Below are positions 1-4,822 of a DNA stretch of 5,314 nt, piece after piece. Below the pieces are notes generated by a model. It did no database searches and was not told where the DNA came from. It saw nothing but the letters and a program-made list of their open reading frames with translations. A program made the translations under genes and the position numbers. The DNA comes from an uncultured Clostridia bacterium. Its GTDB lineage: Bacteria > Bacillota > Clostridia > Oscillospirales > Oscillospiraceae. The stretch is taken from the NCBI GenBank assembly GCA_937907975.1, contig CALEQS010000022.1:1-5314 (forward strand), in the 5' to 3' direction. Every line of letters starts with the position of its first letter. The first letter of the stretch is position 1.

Positions 1-86
1 TCTCCTCTGTCATGGCCAACGCCATCACCGAGGGCAAGCAGGGCGAGGAGACCGCCGAGGCCGCCGCTGAGAAGAGCGAGGACTAA
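1..86 (+). CDS. rpsB: 30S ribosomal protein S2, C-terminal fragment
   Basis: Only the last 28 or so codons are present; the reading frame is open from the window edge and ends at TAA 84-86. The visible residues run SSVMANAITEGKQGEE and then an acidic, alanine-rich tail ending in KSED. The VMANAITEGKQGE part resembles the final helix of Firmicutes S2, where a similar stretch follows the last conserved core segment, and an acidic low-complexity tail is usual there. S2 binds the 30S subunit late in assembly and is needed for mRNA binding. The identification rests mainly on position: rpsB lies directly upstream of tsf in most bacteria. The fragment is too short to prove identity alone, but the context makes another assignment unlikely. 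Confidence 0.88.
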   Translation, partial: SSVMANAITEGKQGEETAEAAAEKSED

Positions 87-97
87 TTGTCTTACTG

Positions 98-126
98 GAA
101 AGCGCCCGGCACCCCCGGGCGCTTTC
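98..126 (+). terminator. rpsB-tsf intergenic hairpin (attenuator-like)
   Basis: A perfect 12-bp GC-rich stem pairs 98-109 with 115-126 around a 5-nt loop (110-114). It begins 11 nt after the rpsB stop. No run of T follows (the next bases are TGCGATAACC), and the only T-rich part is the TTTC inside the right arm. It may therefore act as a partial terminator, or as an RNA end or processing element that sets the S2:EF-Ts ratio, rather than as a full stop. No clear promoter is visible between it and tsf, so tsf probably depends on readthrough. Confidence 0.6.
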
Positions 127-156
127 TGCGATAACCCAACACATACCACAATTCAC

Positions 157-163
157 AGGAGGT
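157..163 (+). promoter_or_regulatory. Ribosome binding site of tsf
   Basis: AGGAGGT, an almost perfect match to the 16S rRNA 3' end, lies 8 nt before the ATG at 172. It fixes the tsf start and suggests high translation. Confidence 0.9.
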
Positions 164-171
164 ATACTATT

Positions 172-1125
172 ATGGCTTTTACCGCTCAGGATGTTAAGAA
201 GCTGCGCGAGATGACCAACTGCGGCATGATGGACTGCAAGAAGGCTCTGACCGAGGCCGACGGTGACTTCGACAAGGCCGTTGAGTGGCTGCGTGAAAAG
301 GGCAAGGCCGCTTCCGTCAAGAAGGCCGGCAAGGTCGCCGCTGAGGGTGTTTCCTATGCCGCCGTCATCAATGGCGTGGGCGTGGTCGTGGAGGTCAACT
401 CCCAGACCGACTTCGTCGCCAAGAACGAGATCTTCCAGGGCTTTGTTAAGGATCTGGCTACCGTCATCGCCGAGCAGAACCCCGCTGACGTGGAGGCTCT
501 GAAGGCCTGCACCTATCCCGGCACTGACCGCACCGTCACCGATGTGACCAACGACCGCATCCTGTCCATCGGCGAGAACCTGCAGATCCGCCGTTTTGTC
601 CGTTACACCGACGGCGTCAACATCCCCTATGTTCATATGAACGGCAAGGTCGGCGTTATGGTCAACCTGGCTGTCGAGGGCATCGACCCCAATGCAGAGG
701 CTCTGGTCGAGCTGGGCAAGGATCTGGCTATGCAGATCTGCGCCATGAACCCCACCTATGTCTCCAGCGATGAGGTCCCCGAGGCCGTCGTCGAGGAGGA
801 GAAGGCTGTTCAGCTGGCTAAGGCTCTGGAAGAGGGCGCGGCCAACACCAAGATCCCCCCTGAGAAGGCTAAGATGATCGCTGAGAACAAGGTCAAGGGC
901 CGTCTGAACAACTTCTTTGCCGAGATCTGCCTGCTGAATCAGGCTTTTGTCAAGGAGAACAAGGTCACCGTTGCTGACCACGTCAAGGCTGTTGCCAAGC
1001 AACTGGGCGGCTCCATTGTCGTCAAGGGCTTTACCCGCTTCGAGACCGGCGAGGGCATCGAGAAGGTCGAAGAGGATTACGCCGCTGAGGTCGCCAGCCT
1101 GGCTGGCATGGCTGACAAGAAGTAA
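172..1125 (+). CDS. tsf: Translation elongation factor Ts (EF-Ts)
   Basis: EF-Ts is the cytoplasmic guanine nucleotide exchange factor that releases GDP from EF-Tu so that EF-Tu can rebind GTP and aminoacyl-tRNA. The 317-aa product has the N-terminal UBA-like domain (residues about 1-55), including GMMDCKKAL at 18-26, a near-invariant EF-Ts motif, and then the linker KKAGKVAAEG. The EF-Tu-contacting signature TDFVAKNEIF is at 79-88, followed by core subdomains to the C-terminus; VKGRLNNFFAEICLLNQAF (242-260) is the typical late-core segment. Length is slightly above the common 280-305 aa. The usual TGAGM before MDCKK reads TNCGM here, a modest variant. The start is set by the AGGAGGT site, and the gene ends 43 nt before a strong terminator. 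It follows rpsB as in most bacteria. Function is certain from the motifs and the neighbour. Confidence 0.98.
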   Translation: MAFTAQDVKKLREMTNCGMMDCKKALTEADGDFDKAVEWLREKGKAASVKKAGKVAAEGVSYAAVINGVGVVVEVNSQTDFVAKNEIFQGFVKDLATVIAEQNPADVEALKACTYPGTDRTVTDVTNDRILSIGENLQIRRFVRYTDGVNIPYVHMNGKVGVMVNLAVEGIDPNAEALVELGKDLAMQICAMNPTYVSSDEVPEAVVEEEKAVQLAKALEEGAANTKIPPEKAKMIAENKVKGRLNNFFAEICLLNQAFVKENKVTVADHVKAVAKQLGGSIVVKGFTRFETGEGIEKVEEDYAAEVASLAGMADKK

Positions 1126-1167
1126 GTCGGCATTTTCAAACTACAAACTACGCAAACTCGCATCATC

Positions 1168-1204
1168 AGGAACGGACTGCATATTTTGTGCAGTCCGTTC
1201 CTTT
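1168..1204 (+). terminator. Rho-independent terminator after tsf
   Basis: A perfect 14-bp stem pairs 1168-1181 with 1189-1202 around a 7-nt loop (TATTTTG). The right arm runs into TTT (1202-1204), and TTTCCGTTTG follows. The tail is interrupted by C but the stem is strong. It probably ends the rpsB-tsf transcript and isolates the downstream gene. Confidence 0.85.
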
Positions 1205-1307
1205 CCGTTTGTACCTGAGGATTTCCCACCGGGAGCGAGCTAGAAAAAAATATGATAGTTTGGGAAAGACTTATGAAAATGTTTGTTTAGAAAATCACGA
1301 ACCCTGA
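1205..1307. other. AT-rich intergenic DNA before the hydrolase promoter
   Basis: No gene, RNA family or clear repeat was recognised here. The stretch is much richer in A/T than the flanking genes, with runs such as GAAAAAAATATGATAG around 1243-1256. That could contain an upstream activating or regulator-binding region for the promoter at 1308-1336, but no convincing palindromic operator was found. Confidence 0.4.
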
Positions 1308-1336
1308 TTGACTTTGAACAAAATAGTTGCTATCAT
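1308..1336 (+). promoter_or_regulatory. Strong sigma-A promoter for the crotonase-fold gene
   Basis: TTGACT (1308-1313) and TATCAT (1331-1336) are separated by exactly 17 bp. Each hexamer differs by one base from TTGACA/TATAAT. The surroundings are AT-rich, and the site lies downstream of the tsf terminator and about 75 nt before the next ATG. Transcription would begin near 1343, giving a leader of roughly 70 nt. Confidence 0.82.
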
Positions 1337-1345
1337 TATTTCAGA

Positions 1346-1371
1346 AATTGTTCTTTTGCATAAGAACGATT
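1346..1371 (+). promoter_or_regulatory. Stem-loop at the predicted 5' end of the leader
   Basis: Bases 1346-1355 can pair with 1362-1371 (10 pairs including one G-T), around the 6-nt loop TTGCAT. The core is the inverted repeat GTTCTT/AAGAAC. It starts a few bases after the predicted transcription start. It could therefore be a 5' mRNA-stabilising hairpin, or on DNA a regulator half-site pair just downstream of the promoter. No T-run follows, so it is not a terminator. Confidence 0.5.
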
Positions 1372-1396
1372 GTGAATTGCGAAGTAATCCATAATA

Positions 1397-1404
1397 AAAG
1401 GAGG
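1397..1404 (+). promoter_or_regulatory. Ribosome binding site of the crotonase-fold gene
   Basis: AAAGGAGG ends 7 nt before ATG 1412. It is a near-perfect site at ideal spacing and fixes the start. Confidence 0.9.
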
Positions 1405-1411
1405 AATTATC

Positions 1412-2428
1412 ATGAACAAACCTTTGGCAGATTATGTCAAGTTGCCTGAGTTTGACGAGTACAAAGAGTGGTTCAAGAATTTTGCCGATCTGTATCGTGA
1501 GGACGGCATCTGCCAGGTGACCTGGAAGACGAACGACGGCCCCATGCAGCATTCCGGCATGTCTCACCGTGCCTGCTCTCAGCTGACCCGCGTCCTGTCC
1601 TTGGACTTCAAGAACGAGATCATCATTTTCACTCATATCGGCCACAGCTGGATGACCGAGTCTGACCCCAACGGCTGGGAGACCTACTCCGAGCTGCCCA
1701 CTCAGCGCTTCCAGCATCAGTATTTTGATGACACCAACCTCATCAAGAACATGATCTTCGATCTGGATGTGCCCACCATCGGTGCCATCCCCGGTCCTGG
1801 CTTCCATTGGGATTCCGCCATGCTGTGCGATGTGACCATCGCCTCTGAAGACACCTGGATGGAGGTTCCCCATGCCCACGGCGGCTTGGTCCCTGGTGAC
1901 GGCATGGGCCTGATGGCGCAGCATTACTTCGGCACCAAGCGCGGCAACTACTACATGATGACCGCTCGCCAGTGGACTGCCCAGCAGATGCTGGACTGGG
2001 GCATGGTCAGCGAGGTCGTGCCCAAGGATCAGGTCATGCCCCGCGCATGGGAGATCGCCCGTATGTGGAAGACCATGCCTTACGAGAACCGCACCATCAT
2101 GTCCAATCTGGCCAAGCGTCCTCTGAAGAAGCTGCTGGTCGAGGATCTGAAGTTGCACACCGTCTCAGAGCAGTATGGCTCTCTGCTGCGCATCGCCGCC
2201 GGCGAGATGGGCGACACCAATGCCGGCCAGCAGGATGAGAAGTACATCTCTCAGACCAACGACTGGCGCTATTGCCACGACTGGATGCAGCAGCCTCCCA
2301 CCCGCGAGAGCTGGGCTGGCTTCCGCACCAAGCCTTTCGAGTGGTTCAAGGAAGTGGAGGCCGGCAAGGATACCAATCCCTTCGATCCCTCCATTCCCGT
2401 CAAGCCTTATCGTCCCACCAAGGGCTGA
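1412..2428 (+). CDS. Crotonase-fold hydrolase, 6-oxocamphor-hydrolase-like
   Basis: This 338-aa cytoplasmic protein of the enoyl-CoA hydratase/isomerase superfamily has no signal peptide or membrane segment. The core covers residues about 25-265. IGAIPGPGFHWDSAMLCD (123-140) is the second oxyanion-loop region, and PHAHGGLVPGDG (153-164) is the second active-site region. Where hydratases carry two catalytic glutamates, this protein appears to have H132 and H154. H52, H132, H154 and D163 line up with my memory of His45, His122, His145 and Asp154 of Rhodococcus 6-oxocamphor hydrolase. Residues 159-217 also resemble that enzyme closely (VPGDG, RG.Y, PRAWE.AR). That family cleaves a C-C bond in cyclic beta-diketones by a retro-Claisen reaction. 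A hydrolase of a cyclic diketone is therefore more likely than a CoA hydratase, but the substrate is unknown. Residues about 266-338 form a Trp/Tyr-rich extension of unknown role. The gene has its own promoter and terminator and no pathway partner nearby. Its codon use matches its neighbours. Confidence 0.8.
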   Translation: MNKPLADYVKLPEFDEYKEWFKNFADLYREDGICQVTWKTNDGPMQHSGMSHRACSQLTRVLSLDFKNEIIIFTHIGHSWMTESDPNGWETYSELPTQRFQHQYFDDTNLIKNMIFDLDVPTIGAIPGPGFHWDSAMLCDVTIASEDTWMEVPHAHGGLVPGDGMGLMAQHYFGTKRGNYYMMTARQWTAQQMLDWGMVSEVVPKDQVMPRAWEIARMWKTMPYENRTIMSNLAKRPLKKLLVEDLKLHTVSEQYGSLLRIAAGEMGDTNAGQQDEKYISQTNDWRYCHDWMQQPPTRESWAGFRTKPFEWFKEVEAGKDTNPFDPSIPVKPYRPTKG

Positions 2429-2462
2429 TCGTCTTCCTTCTTTTCGATCAGATACTTTTCCC

Positions 2463-2494
2463 GAGCGGCACGCAATGCGTGCCGCTCATTTTTT
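2463..2494 (+). terminator. Rho-independent terminator after the crotonase-fold gene
   Basis: GAGCGGCACGC (2463-2473) pairs perfectly with 2477-2487 around an AAT loop. It is followed by A and six T (2489-2494), then GCTTTTT. This is a textbook intrinsic terminator 35 nt after the stop codon. A small extra inverted repeat, CTGATCG/CGATCAG (2425-2431 and 2445-2451), overlaps the stop codon. Confidence 0.95.
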
Positions 2495-2547
2495 GCTTTT
2501 TAAAACTCTCATGAAAAAGAAAAAAATTGGCTTTCCCCCTATGCAAA

Positions 2548-2576
2548 CGGGCAAAAATAGATTAAAATACTATGAT
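2548..2576 (+). promoter_or_regulatory. Candidate promoter for pyrH-frr
   Basis: TATGAT (2571-2576) is one base from the consensus -10 in AT-rich DNA. At 17 bp upstream lies only a poor -35 (CGGGCA, 2548-2553). TAAAAT at 2563-2568 is an alternative -10. A promoter is expected here because a strong terminator lies just upstream, but the exact hexamers are uncertain. Initiation from TATGAT would exclude the ATG at 2572 as the translation start. Confidence 0.4.
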
Positions 2577-2604
2577 AGAAAAGAAAGCCGATATGGCTTC
2601 AGTT

Positions 2605-2611
2605 AAAGGAG
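2605..2611 (+). promoter_or_regulatory. Ribosome binding site that decides the pyrH start
   Basis: AAAGGAG lies 11 nt before ATG 2623. The upstream in-frame ATGs at 2572 and 2593 lack a comparable site, and only the 2623 start gives the family-typical N-terminus. Confidence 0.7.
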
Positions 2612-2622
2612 TTGTATTTCCG

Positions 2623-3345
2623 ATGGAAGCACCAAAATACAAGCGTGTTCTGCTGAAGATCAGCGGTGAGGCTCTGGCTGGTGACGCTGGTCGTGGACTG
2701 AATTTTGATGTGATCTCCGCGGTGAGTGACGCGATCAAGCAGTGTGTCGATATGGGCGTTCAGGTGGGTGTCGTAGTCGGCGGCGGCAATTTCTGGCGCG
2801 GCGTAAAGGACGGCGGTGATAAGATGGTTCGTGTGCGTGCCGACCATATGGGTATGCTGGCCACCACCATCAATGCGCTGGCTGTGGCCGATGTGCTGGA
2901 GCAGCACGGCGTTGAGGTGCGCGTCCAGACCGCCATCGAGATGCGTCAGATCGCCGAGCCCTATATCCGCTCCAAGGCCATCCGCCATCTGGAGAAGGGC
3001 CGCGTCGTGGTCTTTGGCTGCGGCACCGGCAACCCGTTCTTCTCAACCGATACCGCCGCTGTGCTGCGCGCGGCTGAGATCGACGCGGATGTCATCCTGC
3101 TGGCCAAGAATGTGGACGGCGTTTACTCCGCGGACCCGGTCAAGCACGCAGACGCTGTGAAATATGACAGCATCACCTACGATGATGTCCTGGCCCAGCA
3201 TCTGGCCGTTATGGACACCACGGCTACCAGCCTGTCCATGGACAACGACATTCCCGTGCTGCTGTTTGCACTGAAAGACCCCGAGAATATCGTCCGCGCT
3301 GTGAAGGGCGAGAAGATCGGCACGATTGTGAAGGGAGACGACTAA
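2623..3345 (+). CDS. pyrH: UMP kinase (uridylate kinase)
   Basis: This cytoplasmic kinase phosphorylates UMP to UDP with ATP, the committed step toward UTP and CTP. It belongs to the amino acid kinase fold family and is typically a homohexamer controlled by GTP and UTP. Numbered from the ATG at 2623, the 240-aa product shows the phosphate-binding LKISGEAL (11-18), GGGNFWRG (53-60), RADHMGMLAT (72-81), the nucleotide-site GTGNPFFSTDTAA (134-146), and KNVDGVYSADP (162-172). VMDTTATSLSMDN (196-208) is the typical late-domain segment. The frame is open upstream and ATGs at 2572 and 2593 would add 17 or 10 residues. The 2623 start is preferred because MEAPKYKRVLLK matches the usual PyrH beginning, 240 aa is standard, and AAAGGAG precedes it. 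In many bacteria pyrH directly follows tsf; here the crotonase-fold gene intervenes. The frr start is 1 nt after the stop, so the two are probably co-transcribed. Confidence 0.97.
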   Translation: MEAPKYKRVLLKISGEALAGDAGRGLNFDVISAVSDAIKQCVDMGVQVGVVVGGGNFWRGVKDGGDKMVRVRADHMGMLATTINALAVADVLEQHGVEVRVQTAIEMRQIAEPYIRSKAIRHLEKGRVVVFGCGTGNPFFSTDTAAVLRAAEIDADVILLAKNVDGVYSADPVKHADAVKYDSITYDDVLAQHLAVMDTTATSLSMDNDIPVLLFALKDPENIVRAVKGEKIGTIVKGDD

Positions 3346-3346
3346 A

Positions 3347-3901
3347 ATGAGCGATTTCGTCAAAGACGCTGAGTCCAAAATGCAGAAAACCATCGAGGCC
3401 GTCAAGGCTGACTTTGCCTCTGTCCGTGCCGGCCGCGCCAATGCCTCCGTGCTGGATCGTGTGCAGGTGGAATATTACGGCAGCCCCACGCCCCTGAACC
3501 AGGTGGCTTCCATCAGCTCGCCGGATCCCCGTCAGCTGGTCATTCAGCCTTGGGATTCCTCTCTGCTGCGTGAGATCGAAAAGGCTATTCTGACCAGCGA
3601 ACTGGGCATTAACCCCCAGAACGACGGCAGAGTCATCCGCCTGACCTTTCCTCAGCTCACTGAGGAGCGCCGTAAGGAGCTGACCAAGCAGGTGCACAAG
3701 TACGCCGAGGGCGGCAAGGTCGCTGTGCGCAATATCCGCCGCGACATGATGGATAAGATCAAGGCTGCTAAGAAGACGAGCGAGCTCACTGAGGATGACG
3801 CCAAGGATCTTGAGAAAAAGCTGCAGGACGTCACTGATAAATATGTCAAGAAGCTGGATGAGCTGGCCTCCGAGAAGGAGAAGGAGCTGATGAGCGTCTG
3901 A
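3347..3901 (+). CDS. frr: Ribosome recycling factor (RRF)
   Basis: RRF works with EF-G in the cytoplasm to split post-termination ribosomes so that subunits can be reused. The product is 184 aa, close to the family's usual 185. Domain I, a three-helix bundle, is formed by the N-terminal helix (about 1-29) and two C-terminal helices (about 105-183). Domain II (about 31-103) lies between them. Conserved features are VRAGRAN (26-32), YYGSPTPLNQVASIS (43-57), QPWD (67-70) and NIRRD (129-133), where the arginines contact rRNA. The site AAGGGAG at 3331-3337, inside the end of pyrH, is 9 nt before the ATG, and only one base separates the pyrH stop from this start. That points to translational coupling. 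Nothing is truncated or unusual. Confidence 0.98.
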   Translation: MSDFVKDAESKMQKTIEAVKADFASVRAGRANASVLDRVQVEYYGSPTPLNQVASISSPDPRQLVIQPWDSSLLREIEKAILTSELGINPQNDGRVIRLTFPQLTEERRKELTKQVHKYAEGGKVAVRNIRRDMMDKIKAAKKTSELTEDDAKDLEKKLQDVTDKYVKKLDELASEKEKELMSV

Positions 3902-3907
3902 TCCCGC

Positions 3908-3983
3908 TGCCCGGCAGGGGAGATGGTACGCTTTTACGTTCAGCTGACCTGAATACAACCAAACGTGCCCGCAACAGGGGACA
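3908..3983. repeat. Short imperfect direct repeat in the frr-uppS gap
   Basis: TGCCCGGCAGGGGAGA (3908-3923) and TGCCCGCAACAGGGGACA (3966-3983) are similar apart from a 2-nt insertion and a few changes. Between them lies TTCAG/CTGAA (3939-3943 and 3949-3953), a small 5-bp hairpin. Function is unknown, and chance similarity in a GC-rich leader is possible. Confidence 0.3.
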
Positions 3984-3987
3984 GAAA

Positions 3988-4031
3988 AAGGCAAAGCGGA
4001 GCACTGGTCAAACAGTGCCTCCGCTTGCTTT
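3988..4031 (+). terminator. Terminator-like bulged hairpin between frr and uppS
   Basis: Bases 3991-4006 pair with 4013-4028 (GCAA, then GCGGAG, then CACTG blocks) around the loop GTCAAA. There is one unpaired A on the left arm and one unpaired C on the right. The stem can extend through A residues on the left and CTTTAAT on the right, which gives only a short T-run. It could partly separate uppS-cdsA expression from pyrH-frr. No good promoter was found between it and uppS, so readthrough or an unseen weak promoter must serve uppS. Confidence 0.55.
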
Positions 4032-4081
4032 AATGTTGTACGAAGTACGAAATAACCGGGCCGCATGGGCGGCAGAAGGAA

Positions 4082-4819
4082 ATGGGACTGTTTTCACGGA
4101 AAAAAACTGCGCAGCCGATCGAGGTGGATTTTGACCACATCCCGGAGCATATTGCAATCATTATGGACGGAAACGGCCGCTGGGCCAAACGCCGGGGAAT
4201 GCCCCGCACCGTGGGTCATTCCGCCGGAGCGGAGACCTTCCGCACCATCGGCAACTACTGCAAGGAGATCGGCGTTAAGTATCTGACGGTCTACGCCTTC
4301 TCAACAGAGAACTGGCGGCGGCCCAAAGAAGAAGTGGACGCGATCATGGGCCTGCTGGAGAAGTACTTGCATGAGGTTATCCGGGACGCCCAGAAGAACG
4401 GCATCCGCCTGAAATTTCTCGGCGACCTGACGCCCATCAGCCCGGAACTGCGCACTCTGTGCCATGAGGCGGAAGAGGCCACGGCGGAATTTGAGACCTG
4501 CCAGAGCAATATCTGCCTGAACTATGGCGGACGGGACGAGATCGTTCACGCTGTCCGGGCCTGTGCGGCGGAGGGGATGGATCTGAGCAGGGTCACGGAG
4601 GAGGACATCTCTGCCCACCTCTATTCTGCGGGTATTCCCGATCCGGATCTGGTGATCCGCCCCAGCGGTGAGATCCGCATTTCCAACTTTCTGCTCTGGC
4701 AGAGTGCTTATTCTGAGTTTTATTTTACAGATGTTTTGTGGCCGGACTTCACCAAAGAAGAGCTGCTGAAGGCAATCGCCGTGTTTCAGCATCGTTCCCG
4801 CCGCTTTGGAGGAGTGTAA
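4082..4819 (+). CDS. uppS: Undecaprenyl diphosphate synthase (cis-prenyltransferase)
   Basis: This enzyme adds eight cis isoprene units from isopentenyl diphosphate to farnesyl diphosphate, making the C55 lipid precursor that carries peptidoglycan and other wall units. It is a soluble, membrane-associated homodimer. The 245-aa product has the catalytic IAIIMDGNGRWAKRRG (24-39) with Asp29, Asn31, Arg33 and Trp34, then GH (45-46), YAFSTENWRRP (71-81) and NYGGRDE (147-153). The pyrophosphate-binding DLVIRPSGEIRISNFLLWQ is at 189-207 (Arg193, Arg199, Ser201), and SEFYFTDVLWPDF (211-223) follows. Most homologues have RTSGE or RTGGE; this one has RPSGE. The start is the only in-frame ATG before the catalytic motif and after the upstream stop. 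Its nearest Shine-Dalgarno-like sequence (AAGGA, 4076-4080) is only 1 nt away, which suggests inefficient initiation. Only 3 nt separate it from cdsA, so the two are co-translated. Confidence 0.97.
   Translation: MGLFSRKKTAQPIEVDFDHIPEHIAIIMDGNGRWAKRRGMPRTVGHSAGAETFRTIGNYCKEIGVKYLTVYAFSTENWRRPKEEVDAIMGLLEKYLHEVIRDAQKNGIRLKFLGDLTPISPELRTLCHEAEEATAEFETCQSNICLNYGGRDEIVHAVRACAAEGMDLSRVTEEDISAHLYSAGIPDPDLVIRPSGEIRISNFLLWQSAYSEFYFTDVLWPDFTKEELLKAIAVFQHRSRRFGGV
4808..4814 (+). promoter_or_regulatory. Ribosome binding site of cdsA inside uppS
   Basis: GGAGGAG lies in the last codons of uppS, 8 nt before ATG 4823. It fixes the cdsA start and implies coupling between the two genes. Confidence 0.88.
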
Positions 4820-4822
4820 TTT

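Noticed and set aside
25..1002. Long open frame on the minus strand opposite tsf (325 codons)
   Set aside because: The translation is low-complexity, rich in L, G, D and V, without any known motif, and lies fully antisense to EF-Ts. It is an effect of GC-biased codon use.
1251..1256. TATGAT as a second promoter upstream of the crotonase-fold gene
   Set aside because: No acceptable -35 hexamer lies 16-18 bp upstream, and the TTGACT/TATCAT pair is far better.
1295..2158. Minus-strand open frame of 287 codons opposite the crotonase-fold gene
   Set aside because: It mirrors the plus-strand coding bias, has no recognisable domain, and would cross the strong promoter region. The plus-strand frame has clear family motifs and a ribosome binding site.
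2572..2622. N-terminal extension of UMP kinase from ATG 2572 or 2593
   Set aside because: Neither ATG has a good ribosome binding site, the extra residues do not match the family, and 2623 gives the typical N-terminus and length.
3224..4066. Minus-strand open frame of 280 codons opposite frr
   Set aside because: It is antisense to a certain gene, rich in L and Q, and has no motif or supported start.
4065..4286. Plus-strand short frame starting at ATG 4065, overlapping the uppS start
   Set aside because: No ribosome binding site is visible and it overlaps the conserved UppS catalytic region out of frame. It is mentioned only as a possible influence on uppS initiation.
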